Source: Woeseiaceae bacterium
Lineage (GTDB): Bacteria > Pseudomonadota > Gammaproteobacteria > Steroidobacterales > Woeseiaceae
NCBI GenBank assembly: GCA_021773095.1
Contig: JAJFKR010000006.1
Coordinates: forward strand, 1-64,000
DNA: 64,000 nucleotides
Reading direction: 5' to 3'
Both the position numbers and the translations under genes were made by a program. The notes under the pieces are model-generated. The model worked only from the letters and a program-made list of their open reading frames with translations, was not told the DNA's origin and made no database searches. Shown piece by piece: positions 1-8,085 of the stretch (positions are counted from its first letter, which is position 1; each line of letters opens with the position of its first letter).

Positions 1-126
1 GCTATCCATGATTGCCAGTGCCGCATCTGCTTCGTCATACACAGCACGAATATGTGTCTCTTGAGCAGTCGCAAGACGGCAAGCTACAAGCAGAAGGAAA
101 GAGATGACAAGAACTGATCTTTTCAT
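1..126 (-). CDS. Partial secreted protein (N-terminus only)
   Basis: An open minus-strand frame begins with ATG at 126 and runs off the left edge after 42 codons. The protein starts MKRSVLVISFLLLVAC, a positively charged start followed by a hydrophobic stretch, and then RLATAQETHIRAVYDEAD. This is a clear export signal, with cleavage likely after ATA. A cysteine at residue 16 could be a lipobox, but the hydrophobic stretch ahead of it is short. No good ribosome binding site is seen, and too little of the mature protein is present to name a family. The start lies about 60 bp beyond the end of the next minus-strand cluster, so it may be the last gene of that cluster. Confidence 0.6.
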   Translation of the reverse strand, partial: MKRSVLVISFLLLVACRLATAQETHIRAVYDEADAALAIMDS

Positions 127-184
127 AATATTTGGAGGTACTGACAAGTTAACTACTCAGCCGAAGCAAATTCGGGTGCGATCC

Positions 185-667
185 TCAGGGTGCGGATTCA
201 CTCGAATCCAGGCGTACTTTTAGATATTTCTCGAAACTTGGTTTGTCGTCCCGGCAAAGCACTGTTTGGATCCAGGCTTCACTTTCAAAAGCTATTACTC
301 TTAATTCGTGCACGCACGCAATCAAGGATTTGTCAGGTTCTACAGATATGGAACCCGGTTTATCGAGAGGAGACGAAAATAACTTTTGATGAATAATGTC
401 CCCCATTTCCCACCAGTCCAGCAGGTACCAATTTCGCATTGTTCCATGATGAATAACCAGGAAACCAACACCATAACGTTGTTCTGTCAAAGCAGGCTGT
501 GGTAAGTGCGATAACACGGTATTCATTCCCTCTGACACAGCCCCCTCAGTATGGGGGTTTGATTTCGCAGAAATTTCATAAACCTTAATGCGCCAACCAT
601 TCGAGTGAGCCTGTTCTATGAATTTTATAGGTCGAACACCATACGGATCGAAACTGTGCATTTTCAC
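185..667 (-). CDS. Conserved-looking hypothetical protein
   Basis: The protein has 160 residues, no signal peptide and no membrane segment. Its ATG overlaps the stop of the upstream alpha/beta hydrolase gene by 4 bases, so it is very likely translationally coupled. The sequence is rich in aromatic residues in the centre (HHGTMRNWYLLDWWEMGD), which looks like the core of a small globular domain. I do not recognise the family. It is the last complete gene of the seven-gene cluster under the divergent LysR regulator. That suggests an accessory role in the same small-molecule or detoxification function, but this is inference only. Confidence 0.75.
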   Translation of the reverse strand: MKMHSFDPYGVRPIKFIEQAHSNGWRIKVYEISAKSNPHTEGAVSEGMNTVLSHLPQPALTEQRYGVGFLVIHHGTMRNWYLLDWWEMGDIIHQKLFSSPLDKPGSISVEPDKSLIACVHELRVIAFESEAWIQTVLCRDDKPSFEKYLKVRLDSSESAP

Positions 668-1488
668 TTGCCCAGGAACTGATTGATACGATCCCCGATT
701 TCATCCGGCTTTTCATCTATCAGCCAATGGCCGGCGTCCTTGATCCAGACTAGCTCTGCATGCGGAATTGCTTCCGCCAGCTTCGGGGCATATTCCGGTT
801 TTTGGAAGGGATCCTTGTCACCCCACAGCACTAGCGTCTGATGCGGAAGGTGCTTAAGCTCGTCGGCAATAGACTGGGTGTATTCCTTGTTCAGCCGCCT
901 AAGATTGCGAAAAAATGCCCGCTTGCCGTCTTCGGTTGACCAGGGCGCTAGATAAAGATCGATGACATCATCGGTCATTGCACTTTTGTTAACTACGCCG
1001 TTCGGCATAAAGCCTCGCATCATGCCAACGAAGTCGCTAAGGCTCATCGCGGTGTCAGCGCCCGGCTGCTGTAGCGGCTCAAATTCTGGAATGGGCCACG
1101 AGTCGAAACAAACACTGTCCATAAGAACGAGCTTCCGAATCTTCTCCGGATAATTGACAGCAATCAACTGTGCGACGCCGCCTCCAACATCATGTGCTAC
1201 AACATCAGCTCTTCGCACCCCCAGGGAGTCCATCAACTGAATGATCATGCGGCTTTGAGCATTTATTGATACATCGGCACTTTCTGGTTTCCCGGATTCG
1301 CCATAATTGAGCAGGTCCGGAGCGATTACACGATGATTTGTGGCAAGTTGCGGAATAATATCTCGCCACATCAGGCTGTTGGTTGGTATCCCGTGAATTA
1401 GAATCACCGGGCTACCCTCGCCCTGTTCCCGAAAAGCAATCTTGTGCCCGTCAATGTACGTATGGTGTTCTGTAATTTTAGTGCTCAT
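664..1488 (-). CDS. Alpha/beta hydrolase, haloalkane dehalogenase/epoxide hydrolase type
   Basis: A 274-residue alpha/beta hydrolase. The HGIPTN oxyanion-hole loop is near residue 32. The nucleophile elbow AHDVGGG puts Asp100 where serine hydrolases have Ser, as in haloalkane dehalogenases and soluble epoxide hydrolases. An acidic GDKDPF loop and the late DAGHWLIDEKP segment with His254 complete the triad. An ATG 10 codons upstream is in frame, but the start at 1488 follows a good GAGGAG and gives the usual N-terminus. The substrate cannot be told. Neighbouring MAPEG and CMD genes suggest processing of reactive or xenobiotic compounds. The stop overlaps the next gene by 4 bases. Confidence 0.88.
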   Translation of the reverse strand: MSTKITEHHTYIDGHKIAFREQGEGSPVILIHGIPTNSLMWRDIIPQLATNHRVIAPDLLNYGESGKPESADVSINAQSRMIIQLMDSLGVRRADVVAHDVGGGVAQLIAVNYPEKIRKLVLMDSVCFDSWPIPEFEPLQQPGADTAMSLSDFVGMMRGFMPNGVVNKSAMTDDVIDLYLAPWSTEDGKRAFFRNLRRLNKEYTQSIADELKHLPHQTLVLWGDKDPFQKPEYAPKLAEAIPHAELVWIKDAGHWLIDEKPDEIGDRINQFLGK

Positions 1489-1587
1489 AACATTCTCCTC
1501 AAAGTGGTGCCAGTTCAAAGTACGTTCAACGTTACTGAACGATCGCAGTGAGAGTAAGATAGGTTTAGGTCAAATCACTATGCACAG

Positions 1588-2016
1588 TCAGCAACAATGG
1601 TGGATCAGAGCGAAAAGGGTCAATACCAACAAGATCAGAACACCGACGCTAAACACGCTTCGTCGTAGTGGTACATAGTTCGAGCCTGTGTGAATGACAG
1701 CGTGGGCGATGCGCGTCGCGACAAACAACCACGATATGACGTGGACGAAGGCACTGACAGCGCCCAGGCCCCACAAGATGAATGTCAACACATAGAACAG
1801 CACCGGTATTTCAAATTGGTTACGAATGCAGTTATTGATTTTGAGGACACTCTCTGGCCAGGCATCGTCAAAAAGTGCTCGCCGATTTTCATCTACCTCT
1901 TCTCTGCGTGAAGCTCTGGACTTGGCGATCGCTAAATGGGCATAGAGAGCAATGACAAGTGTGATTTGAACGAGGACCGGCAGGAATACTAAATTCTGCT
2001 TCATCTGGACATCCAT
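1588..2016 (-). CDS. MAPEG family membrane protein
   Basis: A 142-residue integral membrane protein with about four hydrophobic segments. It has the MAPEG signature NCIRNQFEIPVLFYV in the middle and a RIAHAVIHTGSNYVPLRR segment later. MAPEG proteins include microsomal glutathione transferases and leukotriene C4 synthase; bacterial members are mostly of unknown substrate. Length and topology fit the family. It sits between the CMD gene and the alpha/beta hydrolase gene on the same strand. The start may be either the ATG at 2016 or the one four codons later; neither has a strong ribosome binding site. Confidence 0.88.
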   Translation of the reverse strand: MDVQMKQNLVFLPVLVQITLVIALYAHLAIAKSRASRREEVDENRRALFDDAWPESVLKINNCIRNQFEIPVLFYVLTFILWGLGAVSAFVHVISWLFVATRIAHAVIHTGSNYVPLRRSVFSVGVLILLVLTLFALIHHCC

Positions 2017-2054
2017 CGGTCAGATACAGGACGGTTCAAGTTCGTCTCAGAGCA

Positions 2055-2624
2055 TTAGCTCGCCAGCCTCGTTGCGGCGGGGGCCCATGCCATGGATTCA
2101 AACGCATCATCCAGCGGGGTGTCAGCCATGTGGTTTGTGTAGTTGCTAAGCGTCTTAAAAGTGACACCGAGGACAACTTCCAGTATCTGGGCTTTCGTAT
2201 AGCCTGCGCCAAGAAATGCAATCACGTCCGACTCAGTCACCCAGCCACGCTTTTCAACGACGGTAATGGCAAAGACCCGAAGCGCCTGCAACTTGCTGTC
2301 TGCGATCGGCTGGTCATTTCGAATTGCGTCAATAACGTCGTCGGGCACTTTCTGCATGCCGGCGACAACGGAATGCGCGGCAACGCAGTAGCTGCATCCA
2401 TTCAACCGACTGACAGCAAGAATGATGAGTTGGCGTTCTGTCGCTGAAAATGAAGACTCGTCAAAGATCTTGCCCAGGCTCATATACGCGCGCAACGTGG
2501 CGGGCGACTCGGCAAAAACGCCATAGAGGTTCGGAATGAATCCATAGGCCTTTTCAATCTCGCCTAGCATCTCGGCGGCCGGTGCTTGAGCTGTCTGAGT
2601 TGTATGTATGTCAAAGATATTCAT
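2055..2624 (-). CDS. Carboxymuconolactone decarboxylase (AhpD-like) family protein
   Basis: A 189-residue protein with the CMD-family active-site motif NGCSYCVAAH (Cys77, Cys80, His84), the CxxC-x3-H arrangement of AhpD-type peroxidase-linked disulfide reductases. Length matches the longer single-domain peroxidase-related members that start with a short extension. AGGAGAACAAC precedes the ATG. AhpD-like proteins use the CxxC pair in thiol-disulfide chemistry against peroxides; a decarboxylase role is not supported by the motif. The cluster with MAPEG and PNPOx-like genes favours oxidative or electrophile stress handling (inference). Confidence 0.9.
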   Translation of the reverse strand: MNIFDIHTTQTAQAPAAEMLGEIEKAYGFIPNLYGVFAESPATLRAYMSLGKIFDESSFSATERQLIILAVSRLNGCSYCVAAHSVVAGMQKVPDDVIDAIRNDQPIADSKLQALRVFAITVVEKRGWVTESDVIAFLGAGYTKAQILEVVLGVTFKTLSNYTNHMADTPLDDAFESMAWAPAATRLAS

Positions 2625-2749
2625 GTTGTTCTCCTGTCATTTGACAGCTTAATTGCTCCGCGACAAAGTCGCGTGTGTAGGTTCCAATCCGGAACTTGTG
2701 CAATTTCGTTGCCGGGCCTGGCGGCCCGGCAACAGTTTTTGCGCACTCA

Positions 2750-3175
2750 TTATTCGTCGCCGGGTTGCCACTCTTGCAGGCCGTGGATTGCCGTAACGTC
2801 GCGAATGACATCAGCAAATGTGCGCTCCGGAACAAATTTGAAATCATTCCAGCGCGCAACACCAAGTTCGATCGTAAATTCTTCGAGATCATGCGGCCTC
2901 GACGTCTCGACAACCCAAACAAGGGTGTGCTCGAGCCCGGAGTGGTACATATCTACTATGTTAGTGACTCCGTATTTCTCCATCAGCGGTGCAAGATCCG
3001 TCTTACTGATCGTGATGACTTCTTTTGCGGTTTCGCGATTGTTGACAGGGCAGTCGTGCCTGTTATGTGCGCCGTAGATTCCCCACAATGTCGGCTCTGC
3101 CTCTGCAGAGGCGTTTCCGGCATAGAGCGGCAACAGCGCGCAAAGTGATGTAGCTATGATGTGCTTGATTTTCAT
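2750..3175 (-). CDS. Small exported protein of unknown function
   Basis: A 141-residue protein with a clean signal peptide (MKIKHIIATSLCALLPLYAGNASA, cleavage near residue 24). The mature part is about 117 residues. It contains a HDCPVNNRETAKEV segment, a SGLEHTLVWVVE strand and an ARWNDFKF segment. This layout recalls small ferredoxin-like alpha/beta proteins such as the DUF3303 or muconolactone-isomerase type, but I am not certain. GGAGAGTAATC before the ATG is a good ribosome binding site. It is the only clearly exported product of the cluster, so the pathway may have a periplasmic step. Confidence 0.75.
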   Translation of the reverse strand: MKIKHIIATSLCALLPLYAGNASAEAEPTLWGIYGAHNRHDCPVNNRETAKEVITISKTDLAPLMEKYGVTNIVDMYHSGLEHTLVWVVETSRPHDLEEFTIELGVARWNDFKFVPERTFADVIRDVTAIHGLQEWQPGDE

Positions 3176-3235
3176 GATTACTCTCCAGTTTCAGTTCTGA
3201 TTAACTTGCTTAATGTTCGATCTACAAAAAATAGG

Positions 3236-3252
3236 ATTAGCGCAGGTCTAAT
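3236..3252. promoter_or_regulatory. Candidate LysR-type binding site
   Basis: ATTAG-N7-CTAAT is a perfect 5-bp inverted repeat that also fits the T-N11-A rule for LysR-type sites. It lies 61 bp upstream of the exported-protein start, in the only sizeable gap within the cluster. The divergent regulator at 4463 is GcvA-like, and E. coli GcvA sites are reported to carry CTAAT cores. Binding is inferred, not shown. Confidence 0.4.
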
Positions 3253-3266
3253 TTCCGGCACTTTTT

Positions 3267-3839
3267 CTAATCTCCGCGTGAGCGATCGGCCCGCGCTTCA
3301 AATTCGGATTCCGTATACCTTGGTGTGATGTGCTGTGGGCAATTCCAGTCAAACGCAACTACATCAATAAATACGACACGCTCTACCCGCGCCCTGTAGC
3401 GCGGTAACTCCACCTGCGCCAGGTCGGTGACCTCACCCGAACGTCCGTCTTCTACACGCATGTGGCCGAGAAGTTTCAGTCGACGGCGATTGGGATAGTC
3501 GATCAGAATCAACGAGCAGCGATCGTTCTTCGAGACATTTCCGGCACTGATCAACTGTGTATTGCCACGGAAATCCGCGTAGGCAAGTTGATTCGGCCCA
3601 AGGATCTTCAAGAAGCCAGGTGGGCCACCGCGGTGCTGCACGTAAGGCCAATCCGTCTCGCTAACTGTTGCAAGGTAAAAAGTGTCGCGCTGTGCAATAA
3701 ATTCGGTTTCTCGCGGAGTGAGCTGGTCATTCGGGCCGTAGTTTTCCTGTAAACGTTGGTTATGAGTGCGCGACCCAAAACGTTCCTGAGCGACCTTTAC
3801 GCTGTCAGTAAATGTGATGTCTGCGAATCGATGAGTCAT
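3267..3839 (-). CDS. Pyridoxamine 5'-phosphate oxidase-like (split-barrel) flavoprotein
   Basis: A 190-residue protein of the PNPOx-like FMN-binding split-barrel fold. The N-terminal segment PRETEFIAQRDTFYLATVSE leads into WPYVQHRGGPPGF, ILGPNQLAYADFRGN and NDRCSLILIDYPNRRRLKLLG. These are strand elements typical of the subgroup annotated as pyridoxamine 5'-phosphate oxidase family. It lacks the C-terminal dimer region of true PdxH, so vitamin B6 synthesis is unlikely. A flavin-linked reductase or oxidase acting on a small molecule is more likely. GAGAAAG precedes the ATG. It lies between the DUF1348 gene and the exported protein on the same strand. Confidence 0.85.
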   Translation of the reverse strand: MTHRFADITFTDSVKVAQERFGSRTHNQRLQENYGPNDQLTPRETEFIAQRDTFYLATVSETDWPYVQHRGGPPGFLKILGPNQLAYADFRGNTQLISAGNVSKNDRCSLILIDYPNRRRLKLLGHMRVEDGRSGEVTDLAQVELPRYRARVERVVFIDVVAFDWNCPQHITPRYTESEFEARADRSRGD

Positions 3840-3885
3840 GATTACTTTCTCTTCTTGAAAAGATACGGCCGCATAATGGGCGGCT

Positions 3886-4287
3886 CTAGTTCGCGGCCAA
3901 TGTGTTACTGCAATGATCAGTCATGTCGCAAAACGTCATGTAGCCGTCCCTATCGAATTCCCAGTGTTCAATGCCGTGACTTCGATACCACTGACCGGAT
4001 TCGGCGTGTTGCCATGCGTAATCAAAGCGCACAGAAATTCGATTGTCGGTAAAGGCCCAAAGCTCTCTTGTTGGTCGGTCGTGCAATTCAATCGCCCATT
4101 TGCGCTTGAGGAAGTATTCAATCGCCGCTCGACCTTGAAATAGCTCCTCGCGGCTTTGCCAAACGCAATCCGGTGAATACGTTTGTGCGACTTTCCTAGC
4201 ATTTTGCGTGATCCACGCTTTCTCAGTGGCTTGAACCTTTGCCAGCGCCGTGTCGCGTGTAAACGGCGGAATTGGATGGCGTCGCAT
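3886..4287 (-). CDS. DUF1348 / NTF2-like family protein
   Basis: A 133-residue cytoplasmic protein whose start HPIPPFTRDTALAKVQATE and middle RAAIEYFLKRKWA, ELWAFTDNRISVRFDYAW are diagnostic of the DUF1348 branch of the NTF2-like superfamily. The C-terminal end (MTFCDMTDHC) departs from the usual family ending, while the length is close to or slightly below the norm. Function is unknown; NTF2-like folds often bind small hydrophobic ligands or act as isomerases. It is the first gene of the minus-strand cluster and diverges from the LysR regulator. GGAAG lies six bases before the ATG. Confidence 0.85.
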   Translation of the reverse strand: MRRHPIPPFTRDTALAKVQATEKAWITQNARKVAQTYSPDCVWQSREELFQGRAAIEYFLKRKWAIELHDRPTRELWAFTDNRISVRFDYAWQHAESGQWYRSHGIEHWEFDRDGYMTFCDMTDHCSNTLAAN

Positions 4288-4439
4288 ATAGATACTTCCT
4301 GCATTTCTGTTATGTTTATCAAGCTGTTTCTCCGGTCTAAAGAGCTAGTAAAGCTAGGTCAAAATCATGGAAAGCGAAGGTCTGGGTACCGTTGTAGGCT
4401 TTCTTAAGATCCTAGACAAACGAAGATTTCTCGCGCAGA

Positions 4440-4454
4440 CTTAGAAAAACTAAG
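4440..4454. promoter_or_regulatory. Inverted repeat overlapping the LysR gene's ribosome binding site
   Basis: CTTAG-AAAAA-CTAAG is a perfect 5-bp inverted repeat that ends 8 bases before the ATG of the LysR gene and contains a T-N11-A pair. It lies in the divergent intergenic region shared with the DUF1348 gene. That is where LysR-type regulators normally bind to repress themselves and activate the divergent operon. The position over the ribosome binding site would suit autorepression. The call rests on position and symmetry alone. Confidence 0.35.
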
Positions 4455-4462
4455 GTGAGTCC

Positions 4463-5368
4463 ATGCCCCGACGAATGTATCCATTGAATGCGCTGCGTGC
4501 GTTCGAAGCCGCTGCGCGTCATCTCAGCTTTGTGAAAGCGTCCGAAGAATTGTCGGTAACTCCGGCGGCAGTTAGTCATCAGGTAAAAAGGCTGGAGGAG
4601 TACCTGGGCCTGCCGCTATTCCGGCGTTTGCGGCGCGGCTTGTTGCTGACGGAATCCGGACAGTCGCTGTTGTCCGAGTTACGCGAGGTATTTCTGGGTT
4701 TGGACAACGCTATGGAGCGAGTGATCGATAGTGGCTCCCGTGGAACAATCACCTTAAGTGTTGCCCCAACTTTCGCTGTTATGTGGCTGATCCCGCGTTT
4801 GCAGAAATTCTATACGCTACATCCGGATATCGACGTGAGAATCTCGACTGGCCTCGGTCTAGTCGACTTTCAGCGCGATGACTTTGACGCGGCAATTAGA
4901 CTTGGCAGCGGACATTGGTTTGGTCTGGAAGCGATTAAGCTATTTGACGAGTCGGTTACACCCATGTGTAGCCCTCGTTTGCTTGAGGGGCCGGATGCGC
5001 TAAAGAGTCCGGATGATCTCCGCAAGCATGTGCTACTGCACAATCATTCTATGGACTACGACCCTGATGCGCCTACTTGGAAGACATGGCTGGAAGCGGC
5101 GGGGGCGAGCGGTGTGAATGCTTCGCGAGGCACGCATTTCAGCCTGCCTGACCACGGTCTGCAGGCCAGCATTGATGGCGCGGGCGTCGTATTGGGTTGG
5201 CGTTCTCTCGCGGCGAAAGACGTCGCGGCGGGACGCGTTGTAGAACCATTCGATCTTACCCTGTCTCTCGGGTCCAGCTTCTACCTGGTCTATCCGGAAG
5301 CGCACTCTCTCAGGCCGAACATTGCAGCCCTCCGGGATTGGTTAATGCAGGAAGTCCGAGAGAATTAG
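4463..5368 (+). CDS. LysR-family transcriptional regulator, GcvA-like
   Basis: A 301-residue regulator. The N-terminal winged helix (PLNALRAFEAAARHLSFVKA, then ELSVTPAAVSHQVKRLEEYL) is the GcvA/AmpR subgroup signature. It is followed by a periplasmic-binding-protein-like effector domain from about residue 90. AAGGTGAG precedes the ATG. The gene diverges from the seven-gene cluster and probably controls it, with the cluster's substrate or product as coinducer (inference from arrangement). Its 3' end is followed directly by the decayed mobile-element region, so this gene marks the edge of the intact neighbourhood. Confidence 0.93.
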   Translation: MPRRMYPLNALRAFEAAARHLSFVKASEELSVTPAAVSHQVKRLEEYLGLPLFRRLRRGLLLTESGQSLLSELREVFLGLDNAMERVIDSGSRGTITLSVAPTFAVMWLIPRLQKFYTLHPDIDVRISTGLGLVDFQRDDFDAAIRLGSGHWFGLEAIKLFDESVTPMCSPRLLEGPDALKSPDDLRKHVLLHNHSMDYDPDAPTWKTWLEAAGASGVNASRGTHFSLPDHGLQASIDGAGVVLGWRSLAAKDVAAGRVVEPFDLTLSLGSSFYLVYPEAHSLRPNIAALRDWLMQEVREN

Positions 5369-5550
5369 TGTGGGTCGGACCGAATTACAATATCGCGAAA
5401 TGCGAATCGACCCTATTGCTAAATCTTACAAGTTGAGATGCGGGACTTTTGCGTGTTTCAGCTGTGCATTGTTGTGCAGGGTTGGGCGAATAATGCAACG
5501 GACGCACAGCGACTTCTTTAGTTAATACAATTACTTACAGTTCATTGATC

Positions 5551-5598
5551 TAACTTCGAACCAGGTGGTCGGGAGTTCGAATCTCTCCGGGCGCGCCA
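5551..5598 (+). pseudogene. tRNA-Arg 3' fragment (anticodon loop to CCA end)
   Basis: The 48 bases read as the 3' half of a tRNA. There is a CTTCGAA anticodon loop (anticodon TCG), the variable region, a T arm GGGAG-TTCGAAT-CTCTC with one G-T pair, an acceptor strand CGGGCGC, discriminator G and an encoded CCA. The expected 5' acceptor strand GCGCCCG and the D arm are absent from the preceding 90 bases, so this is a fragment and not a gene. Such 3' ends are regenerated when integrative elements insert into tRNA genes. The adjoining transposase remnant supports an old integration event, although no intact integrase is visible. Confidence 0.8.
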
Positions 5599-5614
5599 TT
5601 TTTGATAAAAAATC

Positions 5615-5650
5615 AAGGGTTTATCTTTTGGGGATAAACCTTTTGTTTTA
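5615..5650 (+). terminator. Rho-independent terminator downstream of the tRNA fragment
   Basis: GGTTTATC-TTTTGGG-GATAAACC is a perfect 8-bp stem with a 7-base loop. It can be extended by AAG/TTT pairs and is followed by TTTTGTTTT. It starts 17 bases after the CCA of the tRNA fragment, the normal position for a tRNA gene terminator, so terminator and tRNA end were probably carried together. Confidence 0.75.
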
Positions 5651-5744
5651 CCAACGTAGCTCTATCGTAGCTCCAGAAGTTACGTTATCCCATCCCGTTC
5701 AATTCGAGCCGCCGCGCCCGACAAATGCTGCGGTGCCAGATGGG

Positions 5745-6215
5745 CATACGGCAACACCATGTCGTACTGTTCGGTGGTTGTGCTTCAATCTGAGCAGTCG
5801 AGCTATCGAGGATCTGACTGCGGAGCGGGAATCGCTGTCAGCTAGGAATCGACACGATTGTGGTATAACAAGTTCGACCCCGTGTACGCGAAGCGACGTC
5901 GAGACCGTGCAGCAGCAATGCGCTTGTCTAATCGGCTATCATACGCAGCTGGCAATGAACCGAGACGAATCGTCACAGATACGCTGCGCAGTTATGGCGT
6001 CATTCATCGAGAGCTTATCCCTGAAACAATCCACGACATGTCACAGTACGCCAACATTTGAGCTGAGCCTTCTCATCAGCCAACGTGGGTCAGAGAGCGC
6101 GGCATTCGATTTCGGCCGAACACTACCAAAATATTCAGGCAACGCGCATTTATGTCTCGGAGGCTTGCCGCGGCCATCTAGCACGCACTTTCGAAGAGAA
6201 CCGTCCAACGCGGAA
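5745..6215 (+). pseudogene. Decayed IS6-family transposase
   Basis: The remnant is readable across two frames. First comes TVRWLCFNLSSRAIEDL followed by TAER (5769-5828), then after a one-base shift GIAVS-stop-ESTRLWYNKFDPVYAKR. Next is a jump to NEPRRIVTDTLRSYGV and HRELIPETIHD, then an in-frame stop at 6059-6061 and AEPSHQPTWVRERG. These match the N-terminal helix region, WCxKFGPVYAK, VTDKLRSYG and RAExSHxPxRxRER blocks of IS6/IS26-type DDE transposases. A large internal deletion has removed the first catalytic Asp region. Stops, a frameshift and this deletion make it non-functional. No terminal inverted repeats were recognised. Confidence 0.82.
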
Positions 6216-6321
6216 CGTTGATTTGTTAGTACGGCCGCCGGTCCTAAAGTAGCGTTAAGGCCTGCTGAAACCATGTATGGATTGATTCGGACCGTGGGAC
6301 GATGGAGGATGTAGAGGTGCC

Positions 6322-8085
6322 ATGTTGAATACGAAATTGACTCCAGAACGGTCGGCTGCAACTCATGTTCGAGATGAGCAGATTCGGATGCTGTACGTAC
6401 AATCCCCCCTGCTCTTCGGCGGAATAATTTTCTTGATCGCCGTAACCTCATGGTATCTGTGGGATGGCGTTTCGAAATCGGCTCTGATGACATGGGTAGG
6501 CGTGAACCTTGCCCTGACAACCGCTCGTGTTGGCATTGTAGTAGCTTTCGCACGACGCCAGAAAGGGTCACATGAGGCGGTGCACTGGGCACGATGGTCA
6601 ACGTTGATGTCGGGTATTTCAGGTACAGTTTGGGGCTCACTGGCATTGTGGGCATTGAACCCCGATTCGATCGCGAATGTCATATTCATTGTGACCGTAC
6701 TCAGTTCGATGACGGCGGCAAGTCTAATTGCGCTGGCAGCATGGTTGCCGGCGTACAATTCTTATACATTTAGCTCTCTTTCTCTTTTGATTTTTGGCCT
6801 GCTGGCAGCCAATGACACTGCGTTTCGTTTGCTCGCGGTACTCATTATTGCACTCTTGATAGTGCATTCGTTGTTTGCAATCAATGTAAACCGAAGTATT
6901 CGTGAGACGCTCCGGTTGCGATTCGAGAATCTGGAGCTGCTACAGAGCCTCAAACGGCAAAACGAGATTGCGGTGAAGGCGAGTCTCGACAAGTCTGTCT
7001 TTCTGGCCGCTGCCAGTCACGATCTCAGGCAACCACTGCATGCGTTGGATCTTTTTTTGACCTCAATGCAAGGGTCAAAAACACTGGCTGAACAGTTTGA
7101 GTTGGTGGAAAAAGCGCGTTTATCCAGTCGAACGTTAGGCGAGCTACTGAACGCATTGCTTGACGCTTCGAGACTGGATGCCGGCGCAGTGTCACCCAAG
7201 GAATCCGGTTTCTCGATCAGTCCGATATTGAAGACGCTAAGCTCAGAGTTTGAAGGGCGTGCGAGAAAATCTGGTCTGCAATTGCGTGTTCGCCCTTGCG
7301 ATACCAACGTACATTCGGACCCGGTGCTTTTGGGAAGAATGATCCGAAACCTCGTCGCGAATGCTCTGCAATATACTATCGCTGGCGGCGTTCTTGTCGC
7401 CTGCAGAAGGCGCGGGCCTCTCTTGAGAGTAGAAGTTTGGGATACGGGAATCGGCATTGGTGAGGGCGATCAAGAATGTATATTCGACGAGTTTTTTCAA
7501 CTTGGCAATCAGGAACGCGATCGAAACAAAGGTCTGGGTATGGGTCTTGCGATTGTCAGACGACTATCGATCCTGCTGCGGCACCCGGTCACAGTGCATA
7601 GCATACCCGGCAAGGGTTCTTGCTTCCGGGTGGAAGTGCCGGTGGTCTCTATGCCGACACCCGAATCGTTGTCGCTGCCTGGAGATGACGATGCCCCCGG
7701 TACCGATATCGCGGGTACCTTCGTCATCTTAATCGACGACGATAGACAGGTTCGAGAAGGGATGCGAATCCTGTTGAGAAAATGGGACTGTGAAGTCCTG
7801 CTTGCGGTGGACGCTGAATCGTTGCTCGAAGAATTGATGAGCGCGGAGTATTCTGCACCCGACATCATCATTTCCGACTTTCGCCTCCCTGGTGATTGCG
7901 ATGGCATCGATACAGTGATTGAAGTTCGTCGCAAGTTTGGGCGCGACATACCGGCAATTATTGTAACCGGAGACACGGGTGCCGGGACAATAAAGAAAGT
8001 AGATCAAGCTGGCTGCAGCGTCCTCTTTAAGCCGGTGACAGGAAAAGCCTTGCGTACGGCGATTGCTCTGAATTGCAATCGCTAA
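6322..8085 (+). CDS. Hybrid sensor histidine kinase with C-terminal receiver domain
   Basis: A 587-residue hybrid kinase. It has roughly six to seven membrane segments in residues 25-190 and no large periplasmic sensor. A HisKA domain follows with the phosphorylatable His233 in AAASHDLRQPLHALDLF, then a HATPase domain with NLVANALQYT and DTGIGIG. A receiver domain lies from about residue 470, with acceptor Asp519 in IIISDFRLPG. The ATG at 6322 is preceded by AGAGGTG. The layout matches membrane-embedded hybrid kinases that pair with LuxR-type regulators. The convergent regulator gene, which overlaps its 3' end by 4 bases, is the obvious partner. The signal sensed is unknown. Confidence 0.92.
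   Translation: MLNTKLTPERSAATHVRDEQIRMLYVQSPLLFGGIIFLIAVTSWYLWDGVSKSALMTWVGVNLALTTARVGIVVAFARRQKGSHEAVHWARWSTLMSGISGTVWGSLALWALNPDSIANVIFIVTVLSSMTAASLIALAAWLPAYNSYTFSSLSLLIFGLLAANDTAFRLLAVLIIALLIVHSLFAINVNRSIRETLRLRFENLELLQSLKRQNEIAVKASLDKSVFLAAASHDLRQPLHALDLFLTSMQGSKTLAEQFELVEKARLSSRTLGELLNALLDASRLDAGAVSPKESGFSISPILKTLSSEFEGRARKSGLQLRVRPCDTNVHSDPVLLGRMIRNLVANALQYTIAGGVLVACRRRGPLLRVEVWDTGIGIGEGDQECIFDEFFQLGNQERDRNKGLGMGLAIVRRLSILLRHPVTVHSIPGKGSCFRVEVPVVSMPTPESLSLPGDDDAPGTDIAGTFVILIDDDRQVREGMRILLRKWDCEVLLAVDAESLLEELMSAEYSAPDIIISDFRLPGDCDGIDTVIEVRRKFGRDIPAIIVTGDTGAGTIKKVDQAGCSVLFKPVTGKALRTAIALNCNR

Noticed and set aside
5460-5598. Complete tRNA-Arg gene
   Set aside because: No acceptor 5' strand GCGCCCG or D arm occurs in the preceding bases; only the 3' half remains.
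5565-6221. A 218-codon gene across the tRNA fragment
   Set aside because: It starts inside the tRNA fragment, and part of it is the first frame of the broken IS6 transposase.
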